Assembly (NCBI GenBank): GCA_005787665.1
Contig: SYAB01000186.1
Location: 1 to 6,526 of the forward strand
Source of the DNA: Actinomycetota bacterium
Lineage (GTDB): Bacteria; Actinomycetota; Actinomycetes; Mycobacteriales; Mycobacteriaceae
Length of the DNA: 6,526 nucleotides
Direction of reading: 5' to 3'
Shown: positions 1 through 4,898 of the stretch, piece after piece
Position numbering within the stretch: the first letter of the stretch is position 1
How the letters are laid out: each line of letters begins with the position of its first letter
Position numbers and translations under genes: made by a program
The notes under the pieces: model-generated
The model's database searches: none
What the model was told of the DNA's origin: nothing
What the model saw: the letters and a program-made list of their open reading frames with translations, nothing else

Positions 1-75
1 CGGCTCCTTGGTGGCCACGAAGTCCGCGACGATGGCGCGGAGCACCTCGAAACGGCGGTCGTCCGCATTGCCCAT
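1..75 (-). CDS. hrcA: Heat-inducible transcription repressor HrcA, N-terminal 25 codons (cut by window start)
   Basis: HrcA is a cytoplasmic winged-helix repressor of chaperone genes that binds CIRCE operators and needs GroEL for activity (family knowledge). Only the N-terminus is visible: [20 protein letters not shown] followed by ATKEP, which matches the start of mycobacterial HrcA almost residue for residue and lies in the helix that opens the DNA-binding domain. The ATG at 75-73 is chosen because AGGAGG (minus strand, 89-84) sits 8 bases upstream, the strongest ribosome binding site in the window. In M. tuberculosis hrcA is followed by dnaJ2, expected here to the left of base 1. No CIRCE element is visible upstream, so autoregulation through CIRCE is not supported in this window. 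Confidence 0.93.
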   Translation of the reverse strand, partial: MGNADDRRFEVLRAIVADFVATKEP

Positions 76-83
76 CCGGCGCA

Positions 84-110
84 CCTCCTCACGGCGTCGA
101 CGCCATTTTA
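84..110 (-). promoter_or_regulatory. hrcA promoter -10, start-site palindrome and RBS
   Basis: On the minus strand TAAAAT (110-105) fits the mycobacterial TANNNT -10 consensus and predicts a transcript start near base 98. A perfect 12-bp palindrome, GGCGTCGACGCC (93-104), is centred on that predicted start. AGGAGG (89-84) follows. The leader would be about 22 bases. No convincing -35 is visible 16-19 bp upstream, which is common in mycobacterial promoters. The -10 and RBS are seen directly; the start site and any operator role of the palindrome are inference. Confidence 0.6.
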
Positions 111-155
111 CGGGTCATGCGCAGCGGGATTGGCAGACGAGCCGATCGAGTGCCA

Positions 156-168
156 CCGGCCGGGCCGG
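156..168 (-). terminator. Short GC-only hairpin just past the secreted-protein stop
   Basis: CCGGC-CCG-GCCGG (minus strand) lies two bases beyond the stop codon at 173-171 and could form a 5-bp stem. There is no U-tract after it, so it is at best a weak or non-canonical terminator separating this gene from the hrcA promoter. The sequence is low-complexity C/G and could occur by chance. Confidence 0.25.
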
Positions 169-170
169 GA

Positions 171-443
171 TCAGTCCAGGGCGATCATCGGCGGGAGGTG
201 GCCCTTGCCGTACCCGGGCAGCCACGGCGAGCTGAACAGCCCGCCGTTGGGGCTGCGCGGCACCGGCTTGGCGTGCAGCGCCGAGTGCCCCTGCTTCTGG
301 CACACCTTCGCTCCACCGCTCTCCCGGCAGCCCACCGGGTTGGAGACCGCCGCCGCCGCCGGGGCGACCGCGACGGCGACCGCGGCGGCGGCCGCCAGGG
401 AGACGGCGAAGCGGATCGTGACAGGCATTCTGGTGGCCGACAT
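171..443 (-). CDS. Small secreted two-cysteine protein, paralogue of 4636-4881
   Basis: A 90-residue protein of unrecognised function, probably exported by the Sec system. Residues 1-11 are weakly basic, 12-29 are almost entirely Ala/Val/Leu, and a likely signal peptidase site follows an Ala run near residue 32 (before VSNPVG). The predicted mature peptide is about 58 residues with two cysteines, C39 and C48, which could form one disulfide outside the membrane. The core CxxxGxxxVCxxxGHxA and the tail PPxxAL recur with identical cysteine spacing in the plus-strand gene at 4636. The ATG at 443 is chosen because GGAAGGAAAG lies just upstream; an in-frame ATG at codon 6 (428-426) would give a tidier signal peptide but has no RBS. 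The gene lies 122 bp downstream of the kinase gene on the same strand and seems to have its own structured leader. Function cannot be assigned. Confidence 0.75.
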   Translation of the reverse strand: MSATRMPVTIRFAVSLAAAAAVAVAVAPAAAAVSNPVGCRESGGAKVCQKQGHSALHAKPVPRSPNGGLFSSPWLPGYGKGHLPPMIALD

Positions 444-462
444 TGCAGGCTTTCCTTCCGTC

Positions 463-528
463 GTGATCCGCGTCGAATGCCCACCGGGAGTGGAGGTTTC
501 GTCCGCGGATCGCTATGCCTCAACGGTA
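463..528 (-). promoter_or_regulatory. Candidate promoter and structured 5' leader of the small secreted protein gene
   Basis: Reading the minus strand, TACCGT (528-523) fits the -10 consensus and predicts a start near base 516. Almost immediately afterwards comes an 8-bp perfect inverted repeat, GATCCGCG (511-504) with CGCGGATC (472-465). Within its 31-base interior, CGAA/TTCG (501-498 with 477-474) and CCAC/GTGG (493-490 with 484-481) can extend the stem. The RBS (about 460-451) follows directly. The arms are seen; the -10 is weak with no -35, and folding in RNA is inference. The remaining bases between this element and the kinase stop show no clear terminator. Confidence 0.4.
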
Positions 529-565
529 GAAAAATGCGAACTGCAAATCACGAACTTCATATGGT

Positions 566-2002
566 TCACACATGTGGGACCGCCGGCAGTCGCACCGTGA
601 ACACCGTTCGGCCCGGACGGGATTCGACCGTGACCGTTCCCCCGTGCGCCTCGACGATGGAGGCCACGATCGCCAGACCCAAACCACTGGAACCCATTTC
701 CCGCGACCTGGCCTTGTCCGCCCGGACGAAGCGGCCGAACAGACTCGGCATGATCGCCTCGGGAATGCCGGGCCCGTTATCGATGACCGCCACCTCGACC
801 GTCCCCGCACCCGGTCCCGGCACCGTCGAGACCGAAGCGGTGACGGTGACTCCGGCGGGCGTGTGAATCCGGGCATTGGCCAGCAGATTGGCGATGAGTT
901 GCTGCAGACGCACCCGGTCGCCCCGGATCCAGACCGGGTGCTCGGGCAGGTCGGACACGAAGCGGTGATCCGGCGCGGTGACGGCGGCGTCGTTGACGGC
1001 ATCGGCCACCAGGTCGCAGATATCGATGTCCTCGACCTGCAGGTCATGCCCCTCGTCGAGGCGCGACAGCAGCAGCAGGTCGGCGACCAGCGTGGACATC
1101 CGCCGCGACTCGGCCTCGATCCTGGTGAGCGCGTACTCGGTCATCGGCGGCAGCTGATCGCTCTCCTGGCGGGTGAGTTCGGCGTAACCCAGGATGGCCG
1201 CCAGCGGGGTCCGCAGCTCGTGGCTGGCGTCGGAGAGGAACTGCCGCATGTGCCGATCCGAATCCGCCATCCTCGTCAGCGCCGAGTCCACGTTGTCCAG
1301 CATCTGGTTGAGGGTGTGACCCAGCACGCCGGCCTCGGTCTCCGCGTCGATGTCGTCCTCGTCGACCCGCGCGGTGATCCGGTATTCGGCGGCGTCCAAC
1401 GGGAGGGCGGCGACCTGACGGGCGATCGCCGCGACCCGGCGCAGCGGCCGGAACGCGTGGCGCACCATCGCCACCGTGGCCGCCGCGGTCGCGATCAGCG
1501 CCAGCACCACGATCCCGGCGACGATCACCGTGTTGTGGGCCAGGGTGCGGTTCGCGGCCTCCATCGACACCGCCGACACCAGCCGATCGCCACCGACGAC
1601 CCGACTGCCGACCTGGTGCGGACCTAGGCTGCCGAGTGTGACCGTGACGGGATCACCGTTGCCCCAGTCGATTCCGCTGAGCGCAGCGATGACGTCAGCC
1701 GGGGCCGGCACCGGCTCTCCGTCACCGAACACTGCGCTGAAGACCGGCTGTCCGTCGCTGAACAAGGCGATCGCGGTGCCCGGCGCTTGCCCCGGGAAGC
1801 CGGTCAGCTCACCCTCCTTGGCCTTTCGATAGGAGTAGGCGAACGCCGAGAGCGAGTTGGACACCTGGCTGTTGGACAGGCTGACGACCTCGTCGCGCAA
1901 GCTCAGGATGGCGACCGCGCCGATCGCGATGAGTCCGGCGCTGACGATCGCCGAGACACCGAAGACGAGCTGCCGGCGCAGGGAGCGCCGCCGCCCGATC
2001 AT
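566..2002 (-). CDS. Membrane sensor histidine kinase (HAMP-HisKA-HATPase), TrcS-like
   Basis: A 478-residue two-component sensor kinase that would autophosphorylate on histidine and pass the phosphate to the response regulator encoded just upstream. Visible architecture: basic N-terminus; membrane segment about 12-34; an extracytoplasmic sensor region about 35-156 of no recognised type; second membrane segment about 157-180; HAMP linker about 181-245; H-box SDASHELRTPL with H261 as phosphoacceptor; N-box NLLANARIHT (372-381); G1 DNGPGIP (408-414); F-box LFGRFVRAD (421-429); G2 GSSGLGLAIV (437-446). All catalytic boxes are intact. The ATG at 2002 overlaps the regulator stop as ATGA and has no separate RBS, so translation is probably coupled. 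From memory it most resembles mycobacterial TrcS, but that is not verified and the signal sensed is unknown. Confidence 0.93.
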   Translation of the reverse strand: MIGRRRSLRRQLVFGVSAIVSAGLIAIGAVAILSLRDEVVSLSNSQVSNSLSAFAYSYRKAKEGELTGFPGQAPGTAIALFSDGQPVFSAVFGDGEPVPAPADVIAALSGIDWGNGDPVTVTLGSLGPHQVGSRVVGGDRLVSAVSMEAANRTLAHNTVIVAGIVVLALIATAAATVAMVRHAFRPLRRVAAIARQVAALPLDAAEYRITARVDEDDIDAETEAGVLGHTLNQMLDNVDSALTRMADSDRHMRQFLSDASHELRTPLAAILGYAELTRQESDQLPPMTEYALTRIEAESRRMSTLVADLLLLSRLDEGHDLQVEDIDICDLVADAVNDAAVTAPDHRFVSDLPEHPVWIRGDRVRLQQLIANLLANARIHTPAGVTVTASVSTVPGPGAGTVEVAVIDNGPGIPEAIMPSLFGRFVRADKARSREMGSSGLGLAIVASIVEAHGGTVTVESRPGRTVFTVRLPAVPHV

Positions 2003-2769
2003 CGACCAGGACGCAGCATGTACCCGACCCCGCGCACGGTGTGGATCATCGGCTCCCTTCCGGAATCGATTTTGCGGCGCAGGTAGGAGATGTAGAGGTC
2101 GACGACGCTGGATCGCCCACCGAAGCGGTAGTTCCAGACCCGATCGAGGATCTCGTCGCGGTTGATGGCGCGGCGGGGGTTACGCATCAGATAGCGGAGC
2201 AGTTCGAACTCGGTGACGGTGAGCGCAATCGCCTCGCCGCCGCGGGTCACCTCCCGGCTGGCGCCGTCGAGTACCAGATCGCCGACGGTGAGCACTTCGT
2301 CCTCGGGATTCGCCATGGCCTTGGACCGTCGCAACAGACCCCGCAGCCGGGCGACGAGTTCCTCGAGACTGAACGGTTTGGTCAGGTAGTCGTCGGCACC
2401 CGCGGTCAGCCCGGTGACCCGGTCGAGCACCGAGTCCCGCGCCGTGAGCAGCAACGTCGGGGTGTAGCCCTCGGCCGCCCGGATCGTCTTGAGGATCTGC
2501 AGTCCGTCGGTATCGGGCAGCATGATGTCGAGCACGAGCAGATCGGGGCTGAACTCGGCGAACTTCTCCATCGCCTCCCGGCCGTCGCGAGCGGTCTCGA
2601 TCTGCCAACCCTCGTAGTGCAGGGCCATCTTGAGCAGGTTGGTGAGCGCGGGCTCGTCGTCGACGAGCAACACCCGGATCGGCGACCCGTCGGCCCGGGT
2701 GATGCGCGGCAGCTGGCCGAGAATGGCCTGGCGCTGACGCGGGGGGCGGGGGGTGAGAGTCACGGTCAT
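1999..2769 (-). CDS. OmpR/PhoB-family response regulator, TrcR-like
   Basis: A 256-residue DNA-binding response regulator, partner of the kinase at 566-2002. The receiver domain (about 31-148) has the acidic pair D37/D38, phosphoacceptor D81 in VLDIMLP, T109 and K131 in the TKPFSLEE motif. The C-terminal winged helix (about 160-254) shows the family pattern TEFELLRYLMRN, ILDRVWNY, VDLYISYLRRKID and HTVRGVGYMLR. About 30 residues rich in Pro and Arg precede the receiver domain, an extension most OmpR-type regulators lack. Coordinates give the longest reading, from ATG 2769, but no RBS precedes it and a TAAACT -10 box abuts it. A leaderless GTG at codon 3 (2763-2761) is at least as likely. It overlaps the kinase by four bases. 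Closest remembered match is M. tuberculosis TrcR, unverified, so no symbol is given. Autoregulation is plausible from the adjacent repeats. Confidence 0.93.
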   Translation of the reverse strand: MTVTLTPRPPRQRQAILGQLPRITRADGSPIRVLLVDDEPALTNLLKMALHYEGWQIETARDGREAMEKFAEFSPDLLVLDIMLPDTDGLQILKTIRAAEGYTPTLLLTARDSVLDRVTGLTAGADDYLTKPFSLEELVARLRGLLRRSKAMANPEDEVLTVGDLVLDGASREVTRGGEAIALTVTEFELLRYLMRNPRRAINRDEILDRVWNYRFGGRSSVVDLYISYLRRKIDSGREPMIHTVRGVGYMLRPGR

Positions 2770-2775
2770 AGTTTA
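2770..2775 (-). promoter_or_regulatory. Response-regulator promoter -10 (leaderless start predicted)
   Basis: TAAACT on the minus strand (2775-2770) matches TANNNT. At standard spacing (hexamer at -12 to -7) transcription would begin at base 2763, exactly the G of an in-frame GTG, codon 3 of the long reading. No Shine-Dalgarno exists before either start and no -35 consensus is visible near 2793-2798. The hexamer is seen; the start site is inferred. Confidence 0.5.
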
Positions 2776-2820
2776 AGTGTGGCCGCGTGGGGTGCCGGAT
2801 GTCACCGAGGCCATAGGAGT

Positions 2821-2882
2821 TTCATATGTTCGCAAATGCCTTGCCCCGGAGGACATCAGAGATCGTGTCATCGAATTGTCAT
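2821..2882. promoter_or_regulatory. Candidate operator cluster in the divergent regulator/transporter intergenic region
   Basis: Two elements lie in the middle of the 198-bp gap. First, an AT-rich stretch (2821-2838, beginning TTCATATGTTCGC) that recurs with one inserted base at 556-574. Second, a direct repeat TGTCATCGA (2866-2874) and TGTCATGGA (2877-2885) with an 11-bp period, the spacing at which OmpR/PhoB-type dimers usually bind tandem half-sites. Both sit 50-115 bp upstream of the regulator start and 85-150 bp upstream of the transporter start. They are plausible sites for the regulator encoded next door. The repeats are visible; binding is inference. Confidence 0.4.
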
Positions 2883-2931
2883 GGATCCCTCGCAGCCGGA
2901 TATGGATTCGCTATGTGTCCGACGGCGGCGC

Positions 2932-2960
2932 TTGGCGGGCCGGTCGCCGCTCCCTAACCT
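2932..2960 (+). promoter_or_regulatory. SulP transporter promoter (-35 TTGGCG, 17 bp, -10 TAACCT), leaderless
   Basis: TTGGCG (2932-2937), a 17-bp spacer and TAACCT (2955-2960) make the best-spaced sigma-A-like promoter in the window. The predicted start falls at 2967-2968, on the ATG of the transporter, which has no Shine-Dalgarno sequence upstream. The transcript is therefore probably leaderless. The hexamers are seen; the start site is inferred. Confidence 0.6.
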
Positions 2961-2967
2961 CGGCCAC

Positions 2968-4554
2968 ATGAATCGGACCGAGAATCATTTGTGCGACAAC
3001 ACCTTTTCCGGCCCGGGGCGGGGACGCGAGATTCTCCGGCACGATCTTCCTGCCTCGCTGGTGGTGTTCCTGGTCGCGCTACCGCTGTCGCTGGGCATCG
3101 CTGTCGCCTCCGGTGCACCGGCCCTGGCCGGGCTGATCGCCGCGATCGTCGGCGGGATCGTCGCCGGCGCCCTGGGCGGCTCGCCGCTGCAGGTCAGTGG
3201 ACCTGCTGCCGGCCTGACGGTGGTGGTCGCAGGTCTGATCGCCGAGTTCGGCTGGGCGGTCACCTGCGCGATCACGGTCGGGGCCGGCGTCCTGCAGATC
3301 GCCTTCGGCATGAGCAGGGTGGGCCGGGCCGCGTTGGCGATCTCGCCCATGGTGGTGCACGCGATGCTGGCCGGCATCGGGATCACCATTGCGCTGCAGC
3401 AGGTTCACGTCCTGCTCGGCGGGGAGAGCCACAGTTCGGCGTGGCACAACATCTCGGCCCTGCCGGTCCACCTCGCCGAGGCCGATATCGCGGGTCTGAT
3501 GATCGGGTTGGTGGTCATCGCGATCCTGGTCGGTTGGCGCCGGGTGCCGCCGGCGTTGCGCAGGATCCCCGGACCGCTGGTCGCGATCGTCACCGCGGGC
3601 GTGCTCGCCGCCGCGCTGGCCCCGGATGTCCCGCGCATCCGGCTGGACGGATCACTGGTCGATGCGCTGCAGCTGCCCGTCCTTCCCGACGGCAACTGGT
3701 CCGGTTTCGCAGCCGGTGTCCTCACCGTCGCCCTGATCGCCAGCGTGGAGAGCCTGCTGACCGCGGTCGCCGTCGACCGGATGCACACCGGTGTACGCAG
3801 CAACCTGGATCGCGAACTGGTGGGGCAGGGCGCCGGCAACATCGTCTCCGGAGCCATCGGCGGCCTGCCCATCACCGGGGTGATCGTGCGCAGTTCGGCG
3901 AACGTCGCAGCCGGCGCCCGGACCCGGGCATCAGCGATACTGCATGGGGTGTGGGTGCTGCTGTTCGCGGTGCCCTTCGCAGGGCTCGCCGAGCAGATCC
4001 CGACCGCGGCGCTGGCTGGGTTGCTCGTCGTCATCGGCGTGCAACTGGTGAAGCTGACCCATCTCCGAACTGCCCAGCGCACCGGCGACCTCGCGGTGTA
4101 CCTCACCACCGCCGCGGCGGTGGTGTTCCTCAACCTGCTCCACGGGGTTCTCCTGGGCCTCGCGCTGTCGATTCTGCTGACGGTGTGGCGGGTGGCGCGG
4201 GCCTCGGTGACCGCCGAACCGGACGGCGACGGCCGGTGGCAGGTGACCGTCGAGGGACCCTGCACGTTCCTGGCGCTGCCCAGGCTGCACGAGGCGCTCG
4301 CGTCCGTCCCCGGCGGAACCCGGGTTCGGATTCGGTGGCGGTCCGGCGTGGTCGACCATGCCGCGCGCGAGTACTTCGACGCGTGGCGGCGCCGGCATGA
4401 AGCCTCCGGCGGGCGGGTGTCCGAGCGGGCCGAGCCCACGCCCTGTGCGTCGTGCGCCGAGGAGAGCTTCACACGAAACGAAGATCACGAATTATTTGAC
4501 TTCTCCATGAAGTGCATGACCGCGCCCAGTCCCACGCATAGGCTGAAAGCGTAA
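2968..4554 (+). CDS. SulP-family inorganic anion transporter
   Basis: A 528-residue integral membrane protein of the SulP (SLC26-like) family, which moves sulfate, bicarbonate or related anions across the cytoplasmic membrane. Hydrophobic segments fill residues about 28-410, with family landmarks SGPAAGLTVVVAG (77-89), ESLLTAVAVDRM (261-272), NLDRELVGQGAGN (279-291) and GGLPITGVIVRSSAN (298-312). Residues about 424-484 look like a shortened STAS-type cytoplasmic domain. A 40-residue tail contains CASC (493-496) and C516 and has more A/T-rich codons than the rest. The ATG at 2968 is chosen because it follows a well-spaced promoter; the reading frame stays open much further upstream, but that part is antisense to the regulator gene. 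Unlike M. tuberculosis Rv3273, no carbonic anhydrase domain is attached. Substrate is undetermined; proximity to sirA makes sulfate possible but proves nothing. Confidence 0.9.
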   Translation: MNRTENHLCDNTFSGPGRGREILRHDLPASLVVFLVALPLSLGIAVASGAPALAGLIAAIVGGIVAGALGGSPLQVSGPAAGLTVVVAGLIAEFGWAVTCAITVGAGVLQIAFGMSRVGRAALAISPMVVHAMLAGIGITIALQQVHVLLGGESHSSAWHNISALPVHLAEADIAGLMIGLVVIAILVGWRRVPPALRRIPGPLVAIVTAGVLAAALAPDVPRIRLDGSLVDALQLPVLPDGNWSGFAAGVLTVALIASVESLLTAVAVDRMHTGVRSNLDRELVGQGAGNIVSGAIGGLPITGVIVRSSANVAAGARTRASAILHGVWVLLFAVPFAGLAEQIPTAALAGLLVVIGVQLVKLTHLRTAQRTGDLAVYLTTAAAVVFLNLLHGVLLGLALSILLTVWRVARASVTAEPDGDGRWQVTVEGPCTFLALPRLHEALASVPGGTRVRIRWRSGVVDHAAREYFDAWRRRHEASGGRVSERAEPTPCASCAEESFTRNEDHELFDFSMKCMTAPSPTHRLKA

Positions 4555-4563
4555 GGAATAGAA

Positions 4564-4598
4564 AGTCGAAATACTCACTGCCAGTTGATATTTCGGCT
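4564..4598 (+). promoter_or_regulatory. Long imperfect hairpin between the transporter and second secreted-protein genes
   Basis: Arms AGTCGAAATACTCA (4564-4577) and TGATATTTCGGCT (4586-4598) can pair over 13 positions, including one G-U and one bulged C (4574), around the 8-base loop CTGCCAGT. The core CGAAATA/TATTTCG is a perfect 7-bp inverted repeat. It begins 9 bases after the transporter stop and ends 37 bases before the next ATG. No U-tract follows, so it may be an mRNA processing or stability hairpin, a non-canonical terminator, or a DNA operator for the downstream gene. No convincing separate promoter was seen in 4555-4635. Confidence 0.5.
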
Positions 4599-4635
4599 CT
4601 ACTACTCCGCCACTTCCCGAACCGAAAGGCCTGCC

Positions 4636-4881
4636 ATGCTCACCAAGATTCTCCCCCCGCTTCTCCTGACGGGTGCGGCCGCCGCCGCCATCGTGTTCGC
4701 CCCCACGGCGAGCGCCGGATCGACGGCGGACTGCGAGAACGCCGGATCCACCGCGGTCTGCAGCCGGCCCGGCCACGCGGCGATCGTCGCGACTCCGTCC
4801 CAGCGGAGCCAACAGGTGGCGATCATCCCGGGTAACCCGTTCGGCACCGCCGCGGTGCCGCCACTGCTCGCCCTGGGCTGA
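4636..4881 (+). CDS. Small secreted two-cysteine protein, paralogue of 171-443
   Basis: An 81-residue protein of unrecognised function. Residues 1-27 form a signal peptide: K4, then a Leu/Ala hydrophobic core, then ASA as a signal peptidase I site before GST. The mature peptide is about 54 residues with two cysteines, C33 and C42, spaced exactly as in the minus-strand gene at 171-443. Shared landmarks are CxxxGxxxVCxxxGHxA and PPxxAL near the C-terminus. The ATG at 4636 is chosen because GAAAGG lies 6 bases upstream and the signal peptide begins there; an in-frame TTG at 4585 would put a hydrophilic stretch in front of it and is unlikely. It follows the transporter by 81 bp on the same strand and may be co-transcribed through the intervening hairpin. 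It ends 11 bp from the convergent hemW stop. Confidence 0.75.
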   Translation: MLTKILPPLLLTGAAAAAIVFAPTASAGSTADCENAGSTAVCSRPGHAAIVATPSQRSQQVAIIPGNPFGTAAVPPLLALG

Positions 4882-4898
4882 CACGCGCCGGCTCAGCC
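4876..4898. terminator. Dyad spanning both stop codons of the convergent genes
   Basis: GGCTGA (4876-4881) and TCAGCC (4893-4898) form a 6-bp inverted repeat around an 11-base centre. Each arm contains the TGA of one gene: the secreted-protein stop at 4879-4881 and the hemW stop at 4895-4893. A hairpin could form in either transcript and serve as a shared bidirectional end. No T-run flanks it on either side, so termination is unproven. Confidence 0.35.

Noticed and set aside
1..170. CIRCE operator (HrcA site) near hrcA
   Set aside because: No TTAGCACTC/GAGTGCTAA-like inverted repeat is present on either strand.
537..556. Direct repeat CGAACT with 14-bp period downstream of the kinase gene
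   Set aside because: The spacing does not fit one helical turn, the repeat is only six bases, and it has no counterpart in the other intergenic regions.
572..1627. 351-codon plus-strand ORF
   Set aside because: Antisense to the histidine kinase. Its Arg/His/Gly-rich composition is typical of a high-GC shadow frame.
2925..2950. GCGGCG-N14-CGCCGC dyad around the transporter -35
   Set aside because: Six G/C-only base pairs in a GC-rich region are expected by chance.
2041..2967. Long upstream extension of the transporter reading frame (837 codons open in total)
   Set aside because: The extension is entirely antisense to the response-regulator gene and the intergenic region and has no family match. 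The promoter and the membrane protein both begin at about 2968.
2777..2971. 64-codon ORF in the divergent intergenic region
   Set aside because: No RBS, no similarity, and it spans candidate operators and the transporter promoter.
2991..4400. Plus-strand 469-codon ORF and the minus-strand ORFs at 3405-4472 and 3931-4488
   Set aside because: All are alternative frames of the SulP gene with Arg/Pro/Gly-rich translations and no recognisable domain.
4585..4635. TTG-start extension of the second secreted-peptide gene
   Set aside because: It lies within the hairpin and would place polar residues before a complete signal peptide. ATG 4636 has its own RBS.
4492..4884. 130-codon minus-strand ORF
   Set aside because: Antisense to the second secreted-peptide gene, which has a clear signal peptide, RBS and paralogue.
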